This document shows positions 34,446-44,229 of a DNA stretch of 64,000 nucleotides, piece after piece. The notes below the pieces were generated by a model, which was not told where the DNA came from, ran no database searches, and saw only the letters and a program-made list of their open reading frames with translations. Position 1 is the stretch's first letter; every line of letters begins with the position of its first letter. Source of the DNA: Dictyobacter alpinus (GTDB taxonomy: Bacteria > Chloroflexota > Ktedonobacteria > Ktedonobacterales > Ktedonobacteraceae). A program made the translations under genes and the position numbers. The stretch covers positions 1,922,001-1,986,000 of the forward strand of contig NZ_BIFT01000001.1 in NCBI RefSeq assembly GCF_003967575.1, read 5' to 3'.

Positions 34446-34489
34446 ACACATGCTCTCATGCCAGTAAGAATTGGCGTGAGAGCATGTGT
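34446..34489. terminator. Bidirectional terminator hairpin
   Basis: ACACATGCTCTCATGCCA (34446-34463) pairs with TGGCGTGAGAGCATGTGT (34472-34489) with one G-T pair. It lies between two convergent stops (34438 and 34495) and is followed by CGTTTT. Confidence 0.8.
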
Positions 34490-34494
34490 CCGTT

Positions 34495-35382
34495 TTAAAG
34501 GTTAACCAGAACAATACCAACAAAGATTACGAGAATACCCAGCCATTGTGTACGCAACAGACGTTCACGCAAGAAGATCCAGGCCAGCAAGACTGTCACC
34601 GCGCTATAGAGGGAGGATAACATAGTGACCAGAGATATTTGTCCCGGCTGCATACCGCTGGTATAAGCGAGATAGGCCATGGTATCAAAAAAGCCAACAC
34701 CCAGTAGCAGCCACCAGACACTACCACGGGGAAAGGTCAAAGGTAGCTTCACAAACGGAGAACACACCAGAAGCACACATGGCGTCAACACACGAATAAA
34801 CCAGACCGGGGTAATACCACCCAGTCCAGGAGTCACAAAAAATCCTAGCACCCAGAAAGTCAGTCCATATCCAAGCGAGGCCAGCAGAGCCAGGATGATA
34901 CCCTGTTTGGAAGCGCCACGCCGGGGTAGTACAAAAAAGGAACGCCACGTCCGAGCCGGATCGGTAGCAGACGTTGAACAGAAAATTACACCCAGTAATA
35001 CAAGGACAACAGCTATATTTTGTAGTGCGGTTAAGACTTCTCCGCTTAAAAAAGCCAGCACAACGGTGACGACCGCGTAACTGGCAGCGATCGGCGAGAC
35101 CAGCGAGATGGTGCCAACCTCAAAAGCCCGGTAGAGCGCCAGCGAACTCACGATATTAAGCAATGTTGCCACAAGCGCCCAGATCCACGGTTGCCATGAA
35201 GCATGCGCAAAGACATGCTGTAGCTCACCGGTAATAAGCAAATAGATCGTCAAGCCAACGATACCCACGCATTGTAAGTAGCAAAGTGTCCGATACGTGC
35301 CGATACGGTGGGTCGCATAGCGCGCCAGAAAATCACCCAGGCCCCAGAAGACAGCCGCGATAAGCCCATAAAAAATTCCCAT
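34495..35382 (-). CDS. EamA/DMT-family permease
   Basis: A 295-residue membrane protein with ten predicted spans in two EamA repeats (about 1-135 and 155-295). Typical segments are ALYRAFEVGTISLVSPIAASYAVVTVVLAFLSGEVLT and MLSSLYSAVTVLLAWIFLRERLLRTQWLGILVIFVGIVLVNL. DMT transporters export metabolites or amino acids; substrate unknown. Confidence 0.88.
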   Translation of the reverse strand: MGIFYGLIAAVFWGLGDFLARYATHRIGTYRTLCYLQCVGIVGLTIYLLITGELQHVFAHASWQPWIWALVATLLNIVSSLALYRAFEVGTISLVSPIAASYAVVTVVLAFLSGEVLTALQNIAVVLVLLGVIFCSTSATDPARTWRSFFVLPRRGASKQGIILALLASLGYGLTFWVLGFFVTPGLGGITPVWFIRVLTPCVLLVCSPFVKLPLTFPRGSVWWLLLGVGFFDTMAYLAYTSGMQPGQISLVTMLSSLYSAVTVLLAWIFLRERLLRTQWLGILVIFVGIVLVNL

Positions 35383-35521
35383 ACAAGATATTCTATCATC
35401 AATATATGAGGTTTAAAAATAAAGCCCTCAATTGGAATATCGCAACTCATCCAACTGTTTTTATCGACAGAGGATACCTGTAATCAGTCTTAGTCATCGC
35501 AAAGAAATGGAGCCTTCTAGC

Positions 35522-35938
35522 ATGTTGGATCTCACACAAACAAAAGATACGCATATTGATCAGCGCTTACGCCAGGAATTAATCATCTGGCTCGGGAGCG
35601 TCAAAAGCAATGGCCGCCCACACCTTGTTCCAGTCTGGTTCCTGTGGGATGGTAGTCAGATTATTATTTTGAGCCAGCCTGGCAATCAGAAGATTCGTAA
35701 CATTCAGCATAACGCACACGTAAGCCTGGCCCTGGAGACCGTCAATGATGGAGAAGACATCATTGTCATTGAAGGGGATGCACAGCTTGTTGATAGCCCG
35801 CTGGACGAAAAAACCATCCAGGACTATGCCACCAAGTATGCGCCAAAATTACAAGGCATGGGTTGGAACATTGAGACCATGAGTAAAGATTATTCACAGG
35901 TCATCACCATTAAACCCACAAAATTCTTAAGCTGGTAA
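35522..35938 (+). CDS. Pyridoxamine 5'-phosphate oxidase-like flavin/F420-binding protein
   Basis: A 138-residue split-barrel protein. The ATG at 35522 is eight bases after GGAG; an ATG at 35507 is an alternative. It has the family motifs VKSNGRPHLVPVWFLWDGSQIIILSQP, KIRNIQHNAHVSLALE, and IIVIEGDAQLV. Such proteins use FMN or cofactor F420 in reductions or act as heme-degrading enzymes. Cofactor cannot be settled from sequence alone. Confidence 0.75.
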   Translation: MLDLTQTKDTHIDQRLRQELIIWLGSVKSNGRPHLVPVWFLWDGSQIIILSQPGNQKIRNIQHNAHVSLALETVNDGEDIIVIEGDAQLVDSPLDEKTIQDYATKYAPKLQGMGWNIETMSKDYSQVITIKPTKFLSW

Positions 35939-36026
35939 GTAGTATAAATTGAGAACGTGTCGTACTCCCACTCTCTTGGGGATGCATACAGCCAGCCGCA
36001 CTCGGGCCCTAAAGGGCCCATGCTTC

Positions 36027-36083
36027 TTTTACGTGTGCTGTCAAAAATTGTTCGGAGAACAATTTTTGACAGCACACGTAAAA
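36027..36083. repeat. 27-bp-arm perfect hairpin
   Basis: The arm 36027-36053 pairs with 36057-36083 around GGA. A GCCCT-AA-AGGGC hairpin lies just before (36006-36017). It is between the oxidase-like gene and leftward hicB. Confidence 0.8.
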
Positions 36084-36202
36084 CCGTTGGAGCGCCACAG
36101 GCGTGAAAAACGCTTAGCAATCCATAGATTTCATGGGAGTAAGACACACTCTGAGCAAAGGTGCGTAGTAATCCACTTCAAATACCGCTACGCGCCTTTA
36201 TT

Positions 36203-36409
36203 TTATGCAGCAACCCGCGGTGGAGGGATATTTTTACCCAGAGCCATGGCATTCTCTAGCCATAACTCGATAACTTCTTGAGCGTTCTTGATAGCTTCCT
36301 CATAAGTATCGCCATGTGTAGAACATCCTGGAAGCTCGGGAACTTCGGCAATAAAGGCTTGATCTACATTACTCCATTGGATAATAACAGAATAGTGAAT
36401 GGGGCTCAT
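36203..36409 (-). CDS. hicB: HicB-family antitoxin
   Basis: A 68-residue HicB-like protein (MSPIHYSVIIQWSNVDQAFIAEVPELPGCSTHGDTYEEAIKNAQEVIELWLENA), the partial RNase H fold with the conserved ELPGCSTHG. The DNA-binding C-terminal domain of long HicB proteins is absent, as in many short ones. It would neutralise a HicA mRNA interferase; the upstream hicA is only a fragment, so the antitoxin is probably orphaned. Confidence 0.85.
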   Translation of the reverse strand: MSPIHYSVIIQWSNVDQAFIAEVPELPGCSTHGDTYEEAIKNAQEVIELWLENAMALGKNIPPPRVAA

Positions 36410-36411
36410 AG

Positions 36412-36525
36412 CTATTCTCCTAATTGAGCTAATGCGTTGCGTACCTTCTTTATTTGATACGGCTTAGCATCTTCTCCATCATGTCCAGAAAGGGTGACCA
36501 ATAATCTATCATACCATAAGCTATT
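36412..36525 (-). pseudogene. Truncated hicA toxin remnant
   Basis: On the minus strand, the frame ending at 36412, two bases before the hicB ATG, reads LWYDRLLVTLSGHDGEDAKPYQIKKVRNALAQLGE (split here: LWYDRLLVTLSGHDG then EDAKPYQIKKVRNALAQLGE). This matches the C-terminal half of cyanobacterial-type HicA (…W-HP…TLSGxDGxDAKPYQ…). The N-terminal half with the start codon and the GSHxxW catalytic histidine is missing; upstream the frame meets a stop at 36556-36558. The stop lies where a coupled hicA stop would be. Confidence 0.65.
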
Positions 36526-36730
36526 ACAGACGACATCTATCTGTATAATGCCGCGTTAGCGTCTCCATATTGGAAAATTTTGCGGGGCTATCCGCTTTTT
36601 TGCTTGACGACTTGCCTGGATGGAAGATTTTTCTGAAATTTTTTAGGAAAAGCATACAAAATCTTGAGCTTTTTCGTGTAATGTTAAAGATAACGATATG
36701 TTTCAATGCAATGATAAAAAGGATAAATTT

Positions 36731-37684
36731 ATGCGGGGAAAACGCTGGACTCTGGCTGGAGCGGCACTGGCGACCAGTTTTGTCTGTTTCACCACGACGT
36801 ATCAAAGCTGGCGACGTAAGGAGTCGCTACGGCTCACAACCGATAGTGATATGATTATGACAGCCTTAGGACCGGTTGAGTATAGCTTGAGCGGTACCGG
36901 ACCAGTCGTGCTTATCGCCCATGGATCTCCTGGTGGCTATGACATGGGACAGGCTTTCGCCAGGTTGTTTGGTAATGCCAACTTCACTTATCTTGCCGTT
37001 TCGCGCCCCGGCTATCTGCGTACACCTCTTGAGATTGCACCTACGCCTGAGGGGCAGGCGGATCTTTATGCGGCGCTACTAGATTCACTTGAGATCGAGC
37101 AGGCCAGCGTGGTGGGTATCTCTGGTGGCGGCCCTTCAGCGATCCAGTTTTCGTTGCGTCATCCACAGCGTTGTAGCAGTTTGATTATGATTAGTGGGGT
37201 GGCACAACACTATTCTGAACAGGAAATCTGGCAGCAATACTCCAAACCCAAGCGCATCTTCCGCTATCTGTATAACAAAATTCTGGCCTTTGATCCCTTC
37301 ATCTACTTCATGTTACCCCTGGCCAGACTTCAGCCTGCCGGTGCGGTAGCAGCGGATCTTGTACGGACCACACTGCTGTATCCACGACGTAAACGCGGCT
37401 ACGATAATGATATGCAGCAATTTGAAAAAATCACGCGCTATCCCCTGGCAGACATTCAGGCCCCCACTCTTATTGTCCATGGTACCAGTGATGATGAGGT
37501 GCTTTTCGCCGACGCCGAGTTGCTAGCCAGTCAGGTCCCACATTCTCAACTTCTGGCCATTCCTCATGGCAGCCACATGGCATTCTATACCCACGCCAAT
37601 ATCATTATGCCTGCGTTAGAAACCTTTCTCCAGCAGCATATGACACAAACGCAGCAGACCAACGTGATCAAGAAGATAAGCTAA
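36731..37684 (+). CDS. Alpha/beta-fold hydrolase, membrane anchored or secreted
   Basis: A 317-residue hydrolase. The ATG at 36731 follows AAGGAT; an ATG at 36698 is an alternative. A hydrophobic N-terminus (about 5-22) suggests a signal anchor. The oxyanion segment is VVLIAHGSPGGYDMG, the nucleophile Ser lies in VVGISGGGPSA (GxSxG), the acid in HGTSDDEVLF, and the His in IPHGSHMAFY. Substrate unknown. The 3' end overlaps the end of priA by four bases. Confidence 0.88.
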   Translation: MRGKRWTLAGAALATSFVCFTTTYQSWRRKESLRLTTDSDMIMTALGPVEYSLSGTGPVVLIAHGSPGGYDMGQAFARLFGNANFTYLAVSRPGYLRTPLEIAPTPEGQADLYAALLDSLEIEQASVVGISGGGPSAIQFSLRHPQRCSSLIMISGVAQHYSEQEIWQQYSKPKRIFRYLYNKILAFDPFIYFMLPLARLQPAGAVAADLVRTTLLYPRRKRGYDNDMQQFEKITRYPLADIQAPTLIVHGTSDDEVLFADAELLASQVPHSQLLAIPHGSHMAFYTHANIIMPALETFLQQHMTQTQQTNVIKKIS

Positions 37685-40302
37685 AGTGTACTGACGGGAT
37701 CAATGTCGATCTGCCAGTCGGGCGCTTCGATAACACGTAACAAACGATGCAGGTCGGGGCCGCGCACAATCATCTGCCAGTGATATTTACCACGCACACG
37801 CTCCATCAAGGCGGGTGCTGGACCCACAATATCAGTATCGACCAGCCCTAAACGCTTGATCCACTGCTGTAAGCGTTCATAAAGTAGCAGTGCTTCATTC
37901 TGCGAACGTTGACGATTCTCATGACTATAGGTAAATTTCACAAAGCGGCGGAACGGTGGATACTGATAGCGATAGCGCGAAGCGATCTCAACGCCATAAA
38001 AGCCATGATAATCATGGTGTGACGAGGTTTCGACACAAAAATGCTGCGGATTAAAGGTCTGGACAATGACCTGTCCTGCTTCAGGACCACGGCCTGCACG
38101 GCCCGCGACCTGTGTTAACAAGGTAAACGCCCGCTCAGTCGTAGAATAGTCGGGCAAACCAAGCGCAATATCGGCCGAGACCACTCCCACCAACGTCACA
38201 CCTGGAAGATCCAATCCTTTAGCGATCATCTGTGTGCCAATCAGGATATCGGCCTGACGACTGGCAAAACGGTCCAGCAACTGTTCATGGGCGCGCCGAT
38301 TGCGAGCCGTATCTCGATCCCAACGTAAAATACGCGCCTCTGGAAAGAGTCGCTCGATAGTCTCCTGAATCTTCTCGGTGCCCAGGCCAAAATAGCGAAT
38401 ACCTGAACTTTTGCACTGAGGACAGAATTGCAGTACTTTACTCTGTAAACCACAATAGTGACACAGCAAAATACGCTCGGTCGAGTGATAGGTCATGGGA
38501 ATATCACAATGCTCACACATCACGGTATAGCCACAATCCCGGCAAAGCACACAACTGGCGGCACCACGACGATTCAAAAAGAGGATGGCCTGCTGCTTGT
38601 TTTCTAGCACCTTGGTAAGCTCTTCTTTCAGCCGTCGACTGATAATACTGGTATTGCCCGCATGTAGCTCGCTGCGCAGGTCGATGACTTCAACTGGTGG
38701 CAATGTGGCATTGATACGGCCAGGTAGTTCCACCAAGCGATAGTGTTCCTGTTCAGCAAAATAAAATGACTCGACCGCTGGCGTGGCACTACCCATCACG
38801 ACTGGTATATTCAAAATATTGCCCAGCATCAGCGCCACATCACGGGCGTGGTACGATGGTCGGCGTTCAGACTGTTTATAGGCAGGTTCATGCTCTTCAT
38901 CGATAATAATTAAACCCAGGTCAGGCAAAGGAGCAAAAAGAGCGGAGCGTGAGCCAATCACGACATCGACCTGTCCCGAGCGAATACGCCGCCATTCATC
39001 ATAGCGCTCACCCATGCTTAATTCGCTATGGATGATCGCCACACGATCCGGAAAACGGCCCGCCACGCGTAAGACGGCCTGCGTCGTCAGCGCAATCTCA
39101 GGCACCAGAATAATCCCCTGCTTACCCTGAGCAATGATCGAAGCCAGAGATTGCAGGTACACCTCAGTCTTACCGCTACCGGTAACACCATGGAGCAAGA
39201 TGGGGCGCAGATCATATTCATCACCAACAATACAATCCACGGCATGCTGCTGATCAGGCGTCAGGGACAACGGGGTTGTGGCCAGCGTTGTGCGTCCCAG
39301 TAATGGATCGCGACGGAGTTCGGCATCCGTGATCTCTAGAATGTGTTCACGCAAGAGCTGCTGTAACTGTGCCTGTGACATCCCACTGGCCTTACATAGC
39401 GCATTCGGCGACCAGTAGGCATTGGGATCAGTATTCTGCAGCAGCAGGTCTACAGCGGCCAGTTGATGTTGTGCCCACAAACTCTCTTTATCCGTTTTGC
39501 TTAACGTTAGTGTGGCGGTTGCGCTGACCGCTTCAGGAATAGCCCAGGGATTCTCAATCGTCTTCTGGCTTTTTTTGCCACCACGTTTGGGCTGCATGAC
39601 ATGATCAGGAATAACTGGCACAGGTACGGGTAAAGCATTATGTTGCGCGATCAACTCGGTACGCTTACGCCAATCTTCCAGGGCCTCACCACGGGCGATC
39701 AGTTTCACCACACGTTTGATGCGAGCTTTAGCACGTGGCGCATCCAGCTGTGAATCCTGTGAAAAGATATCCAGTTCACGGGCTTCTTTAAGCACCGCTT
39801 TAGCACGTTTAGGACCAAGCAGTTCTTTCAGGCGCTCAATATCGATGGTTCCTTCGGCCAGCAAGAGCCCCATCAGGGCTCGCAACTGCAGCGAACCACC
39901 TTCCATGGCCGCCTCAAGCTGCTGCTCATCCTTAGATGCCAGACGCAAGACTGCGCGCGAGCGTTGCATCAGTCCTGGTGGTAGCATCATCTGTGCCACA
40001 TAGGCCAGAGGCGTCACATAGTAGTCTGCAATCCATTGTGCCAGGGCCATCTGATAGCCCTGCAAAGCTGGCTCGGCATCCAGAATAGTGTGGATCGGAC
40101 GTAACTCCTGTCCCTGTTCCAGCTCAACCCACTCGTCCTGGCTGGTCGTCCACACGATACCTTCGACGAGCCGTTCGCCGTAGTGGACAGCTACCAGCTG
40201 ACCCACACGCAATTCGGCCACCAGCTCATCAGGTACAACATAGGTGAGCAAGGAACGCTCACCTAACCAGCTGGCGGCCGATGTCAAAACATCAGCAAGC
40301 AT
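37681..40302 (-). CDS. priA: Primosomal replication protein N' (PriA helicase)
   Basis: An 873-residue DNA helicase that restarts collapsed forks. The N-terminal DNA-binding domain starts SLLTYVVPDELVAELRVGQLVAVHYGERLVEGIVW. The helicase has Walker A HGVTGSGKTEVYLQ, LIIIDEEHEPAYKQ (DEEH box), VVMGSATPAVES, and a zinc domain with eight cysteines (CVLCRDCGY-CEHCD-CHYCG-CPQCKSSG). It is longer than Escherichia coli PriA because of a basic insertion (VMQPKRGGKKSQKTIENP) around residue 235. It is five bases downstream of mutL. Confidence 0.95.
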   Translation of the reverse strand: MLADVLTSAASWLGERSLLTYVVPDELVAELRVGQLVAVHYGERLVEGIVWTTSQDEWVELEQGQELRPIHTILDAEPALQGYQMALAQWIADYYVTPLAYVAQMMLPPGLMQRSRAVLRLASKDEQQLEAAMEGGSLQLRALMGLLLAEGTIDIERLKELLGPKRAKAVLKEARELDIFSQDSQLDAPRAKARIKRVVKLIARGEALEDWRKRTELIAQHNALPVPVPVIPDHVMQPKRGGKKSQKTIENPWAIPEAVSATATLTLSKTDKESLWAQHQLAAVDLLLQNTDPNAYWSPNALCKASGMSQAQLQQLLREHILEITDAELRRDPLLGRTTLATTPLSLTPDQQHAVDCIVGDEYDLRPILLHGVTGSGKTEVYLQSLASIIAQGKQGIILVPEIALTTQAVLRVAGRFPDRVAIIHSELSMGERYDEWRRIRSGQVDVVIGSRSALFAPLPDLGLIIIDEEHEPAYKQSERRPSYHARDVALMLGNILNIPVVMGSATPAVESFYFAEQEHYRLVELPGRINATLPPVEVIDLRSELHAGNTSIISRRLKEELTKVLENKQQAILFLNRRGAASCVLCRDCGYTVMCEHCDIPMTYHSTERILLCHYCGLQSKVLQFCPQCKSSGIRYFGLGTEKIQETIERLFPEARILRWDRDTARNRRAHEQLLDRFASRQADILIGTQMIAKGLDLPGVTLVGVVSADIALGLPDYSTTERAFTLLTQVAGRAGRGPEAGQVIVQTFNPQHFCVETSSHHDYHGFYGVEIASRYRYQYPPFRRFVKFTYSHENRQRSQNEALLLYERLQQWIKRLGLVDTDIVGPAPALMERVRGKYHWQMIVRGPDLHRLLRVIEAPDWQIDIDPVSTL

Positions 40303-40307
40303 AGGTC

Positions 40308-42500
40308 TTAACGCCTCTCAAACGCACGAGCCAGAGCGGTCAAACCAAAATGCACCATGGTTGGACGTCCATGGCAGCAGCTGAAAGGCGCTTTTGTCTG
40401 TTCCAGTTGCTCTAACATTTCCCGCATTTCACTGACAGTCAAAAAGTAATTCGCTTTAATCGCGGCCTTACAGGCAACATTGGCCAGGGCCCGCTCTTCC
40501 CAGGTCTCAGTATCCCCTAGACTTTCGGCCGAGGTCACTTCGATTAATAATTCGTGTAGCGAGCGCGCATTCATTTGCTTGACCAGCACACCGGGCACGG
40601 CGCGCACCTCTAGCGTACCATCACCGCTGTCGCTCGCTAGCTTAAAGCCAATCTCTTCCAGTTGTTGCTGATGTTCTTCAATAGCTTCCAGCTCATTGGG
40701 AGCCAGTTCAAGCTGCATTGGCGTCAACAGAAGTTGCGAGATTGGTGTGCGCGTCTTCAGTGAGGATACCATACGTTCCAGCAGAATACGCTCATGGGCC
40801 GCATGCTGATCAATCAGATACATGCCCCCCTCACCCTCGGTGACGATGTAGCTCTGTGCAACCTGTCCCACTACACGCAACCTGGGAAAATGGCGTGCCA
40901 GTTGAGGATCGACAACATTGATCCCTTGCTCAAGCATAGCCTCGTCTGGAGGCAACATCGCTACCTGTTGGGGCTGAACAACCGGCGTCGGAGTGGCCGG
41001 AACCGCTGCTGGTGGAGCCTCTTTACGGGCGGTATTGCGTTGGGACCAGAGCTGCTCGATCGGAGACATCGTCTCGTGTGGAGCTGCGACTTCAGTGCGT
41101 TCGGCTTCAAGCGCGACGCTGGCCGCTGGCTGTTCCTCAATGGGAGCTTCCTGCCGCTCTGGCCGGGTTTCCAGCGCGCCTGAATTGGAGCGACGAGACA
41201 CCTCGGGAGCCTGTACATGACTTTGCCAGAGGCGTCCCAATAATGGGGGCCGAGTACCTGTCTCCTCTTCGGTCACTGTGAGCCAGGGATTATCGGCAGG
41301 AAGCGCACGTCCGGTGGTCGCGGCGATACCGGGGGCTGGCTGCTGACCACCACCTTTTTGGTAGACTTCACCCGTCTCCTCATCAACATCAAGATCACCC
41401 AGCGACTCTACCGCTTCCTGTTCTTGCTTTTGGGTACGGGCGGCAAAAGAACGCACTGGCGCACTGCCCTCCTGTTTGGGATCCCATTGGGGCATTTCCG
41501 GCTCTTCCAGCAGAGCAGCACGCACCCCACGCAGAATATTCGCGTAGACACGCCGCTCCTTCAAGAAGCGGATCTCTGTTTTGGCTGGATGCACATTCAC
41601 ATCCAGCATACCAGGATCAATCTGAATATTAATCACCGCAATCGGATGGCGGCCCGTGAGCAATAACGAATGATAGGCCCCTTCGACAGCGGATGTCAGC
41701 ATACGACTCAAGACCCAGCGCCGATTTACAAAAAATGAGATATGTTGACGATTACTTTTATATGCGGTAGGTCGGCTCGTATAGCCTGTCACAACAGGAT
41801 GCGTAGGATCATCTGGCTTCTCTTCTCCCTGCACTGGTACCATCTGTTCCGCGATCTGCAGGCCATACACTTCTATCAGTACACTGGAAAGCTGACCATC
41901 GCCGGGAGTTGAGAAGATCTGTCGTCCTTCGCTAAAGACGTTGAAACGAATCTCTGGATAGGCCAGAGCGTATTGCTCTAAAAGATGATGGCAGTGGCTT
42001 ACCTCAGTGTTGCGGCTCTTAATAAATTTGAGGCGAGCCGGTACGGCACTAAACAAATTGCGCACCGTAATCATTGTTCCTTCTGGAGAGGCCGCAGCAG
42101 TTACAGCCGAAAGAATGCCATTTTGCGCGTTTATCTGTGAGCCCTGCTCGGTCCCACGTGGACGGCTCACCAGTGATACCTCGGCCACAGCCGCGATACT
42201 GGCCAGCGCCTCACCACGAAAACCCAGCGAGATAATGTGCTCTAAGTCATCTATATTGGATACTTTGCTGGTAGCGTGGCGGGTCAGAGCAAGAGGAAGC
42301 TCGTCAGCGGGGATACCACTACCATTGTCAGTAATGCGAATCAGTTGTAAGCCGCCATGAGTCAAATCGACACGGATCTGTGTAGCGCCAGCATCAATGC
42401 TATTTTCGATCAATTCTTTAACAACGGAGGCCGGCCGCTCCACCACTTCGCCCGCAGCAATTTTGGCAGCAACATCAGGTGCGAGTTGTTGTATGGGCAT
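40308..42500 (-). CDS. mutL: DNA mismatch repair protein MutL (endonuclease type)
   Basis: A 730-residue GHKL ATPase. N-terminal motifs: IAAGEVVERPASVVKELIENSIDAGA, DNGSGIP, and SLGFRGEALASIAAVAEVSL. The C-terminal domain carries the endonuclease motif DQHA-AH-E-RILL-E, plus ACKAAIKAN and CCHGRPTMVHFG, so this MutL nicks DNA itself, in the absence of MutH. A long Pro/Ala/Glu-rich linker (about 335-530) joins the two. No mutS is in the window. priA follows. Confidence 0.95.
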   Translation of the reverse strand: MPIQQLAPDVAAKIAAGEVVERPASVVKELIENSIDAGATQIRVDLTHGGLQLIRITDNGSGIPADELPLALTRHATSKVSNIDDLEHIISLGFRGEALASIAAVAEVSLVSRPRGTEQGSQINAQNGILSAVTAAASPEGTMITVRNLFSAVPARLKFIKSRNTEVSHCHHLLEQYALAYPEIRFNVFSEGRQIFSTPGDGQLSSVLIEVYGLQIAEQMVPVQGEEKPDDPTHPVVTGYTSRPTAYKSNRQHISFFVNRRWVLSRMLTSAVEGAYHSLLLTGRHPIAVINIQIDPGMLDVNVHPAKTEIRFLKERRVYANILRGVRAALLEEPEMPQWDPKQEGSAPVRSFAARTQKQEQEAVESLGDLDVDEETGEVYQKGGGQQPAPGIAATTGRALPADNPWLTVTEEETGTRPPLLGRLWQSHVQAPEVSRRSNSGALETRPERQEAPIEEQPAASVALEAERTEVAAPHETMSPIEQLWSQRNTARKEAPPAAVPATPTPVVQPQQVAMLPPDEAMLEQGINVVDPQLARHFPRLRVVGQVAQSYIVTEGEGGMYLIDQHAAHERILLERMVSSLKTRTPISQLLLTPMQLELAPNELEAIEEHQQQLEEIGFKLASDSGDGTLEVRAVPGVLVKQMNARSLHELLIEVTSAESLGDTETWEERALANVACKAAIKANYFLTVSEMREMLEQLEQTKAPFSCCHGRPTMVHFGLTALARAFERR

Positions 42501-42755
42501 ATCTACTCCACTCTACAAATCAGGCGGATCATGTTTCTCTACAAAGTTGGATAAGAACGAGTGTTCATATGGCATTATAACACAGGCAGGACAGCCCCGG
42601 ACCATTACTATCTGACCAACGGGACTTTTGCATTCCTCCCCGAATCCTCACAACAATCAACGAAGCAAACACGCTGTATAGAGGGCTGACTCTGGACAAT
42701 CCTTTCCTGCCCTGTTACGATAACCCACAATAGAGTAGATTTGAAGGAGTAGTTT

Positions 42756-44123
42756 ATGAGCCAGATAGAAACTTATATTACTGAGCATCAGGACCAGTTT
42801 TTAGAAGATCTGAAAGGCTGGCTGCGTATCCCCAGTATCAGTACATCACCCGAGCATAAAGGAGATGTATTGCACGCCGCCGAGTATGCAGTCGGACAGT
42901 TAAAAGATCTGGGCATCAGCCATGCCGGGCTGATCGAAACCCAGGGACATCCTCTTGTCTATGGAGAATGGTTGGAGGCGCCTGGTAAGCCAACACTGTT
43001 GATCTATGGTCACTATGATGTGCAACCAGTTGATCCGATTGAACTATGGGAGAGCGCCCCATTTGATCCAACGATTCGCAATGGCAATATCTATAGCCGT
43101 GGAGCCTGCGACGATAAAGGGCAGGTAATGCTCGTCCTGAAAGCGCTGGAAACCTTATTCCAGGTTAATGGTACCCTCCCAATCAATGTGAAGATCCTGA
43201 TTGAAGGTGAAGAAGAGGCCGGTGGAGAGTCGATCGAGGCATATATCAAAGCATATCCAGAGCGTCTGGGCTGCGATGCCGCGTTTATCTGTGATACCCA
43301 TATGCCTTCCCCTGAGACGCCGGCCCTGATCACAGGATTGCGTGGCATCATCTACACCGAGGTAGTCGTGCATGGTGCTAAACGGGACCTACACTCAGGC
43401 ACTTATGGCGGTGTGGCACCTAATCCATTGCATGCCCTGGCGATCATTATCAGCCGCCTGAAAGATGCCGATGGACATATACATATTCCTGGCCTCTATG
43501 ATAAGCTGCATAAACCCAGCCATGAGGAAAAAGAGTTCTGGCGCCAGGACCCGCTGCACATGAATGACTCGTTTCTGAAGGAGATGGGGGTCAGCCAGCT
43601 CTCAGGTGAGTTAGAATATCCACCAATCGAGCGAGCAAGTGCACGTCCTACCCTTGAGGTGCATGGTATTGTTGGAGGCTTTACCGGTGAGGGAGCCAAG
43701 ACGGTTATTCCAGCGGTTGCCAAAGCAAAGATTAGTTTGCGCCTACCACCCAACCTGCAATCCAAAGAAATCTTTACGCTTTTTGAGCAAGCAGTCAAAG
43801 ATGCAGCACCACCCGATGTCAGGGTTGAAGTCGTCAACCTGCATGGTGGAGAGGGTGTGATAGTTTCACCTGAATCACAGGTCATGCAAGCAGCGTCAGA
43901 GGCACTCAATGGGGTCTATGGCACAAAGCCTGTATTCTTACGTGAAGGCGGCTCTATTCCAATTGCGGCCCTCTTTGATGAAGTATTACATGTGCCGGTC
44001 CTGCTCATGGGCTTTGGTCTGCCGGATGATAATCTGCATGCACCCAATGAAAAATACTCGCTACAGCAATTCTTCAACGGCGTACGTACCGTTGCCAGCC
44101 TGCTCCAAAAAATGGCTCAATAG
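42756..44123 (+). CDS. M20-family metallopeptidase/dipeptidase
   Basis: A 455-residue dizinc exopeptidase of the M20 dipeptidase group. The metal ligands are recognised in YGHYDVQP (His), GACDDKGQ (Asp bridging), EGEEEAGG (Glu catalytic and ligand), ICDTHMP (Asp), and HAPNEKY (His). The dimerisation domain (about 185-310) includes HSGTYGGVAPNP. Substrate is probably dipeptides; exact specificity unknown. A GAAGGAG precedes the ATG. A terminator follows. Confidence 0.93.
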   Translation: MSQIETYITEHQDQFLEDLKGWLRIPSISTSPEHKGDVLHAAEYAVGQLKDLGISHAGLIETQGHPLVYGEWLEAPGKPTLLIYGHYDVQPVDPIELWESAPFDPTIRNGNIYSRGACDDKGQVMLVLKALETLFQVNGTLPINVKILIEGEEEAGGESIEAYIKAYPERLGCDAAFICDTHMPSPETPALITGLRGIIYTEVVVHGAKRDLHSGTYGGVAPNPLHALAIIISRLKDADGHIHIPGLYDKLHKPSHEEKEFWRQDPLHMNDSFLKEMGVSQLSGELEYPPIERASARPTLEVHGIVGGFTGEGAKTVIPAVAKAKISLRLPPNLQSKEIFTLFEQAVKDAAPPDVRVEVVNLHGGEGVIVSPESQVMQAASEALNGVYGTKPVFLREGGSIPIAALFDEVLHVPVLLMGFGLPDDNLHAPNEKYSLQQFFNGVRTVASLLQKMAQ

Positions 44124-44132
44124 TAACTATCC

Positions 44133-44170
44133 AAATCTGGTTGATGCCTGCGGCATCAACCAGATTTTTT
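44133..44170 (+). terminator. Terminator of M20 peptidase gene
   Basis: AAATCTGGTTGATGCC (44133-44148) pairs with GGCATCAACCAGATTT (44152-44167), loop TGC, then TTT. Ten bases after the stop. Confidence 0.9.
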
Positions 44171-44229
44171 GTGTGTGGTGTGGCAACAGCAGAGCAATAT
44201 GTGATCCATAATAAGATAGCAACGAGTAA

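Noticed and set aside
36524..36805. 93-codon leftward open frame
   Set aside because: It overlaps the promoter and start of the hydrolase and has no ribosome binding site; its composition does not resemble the neighbours.
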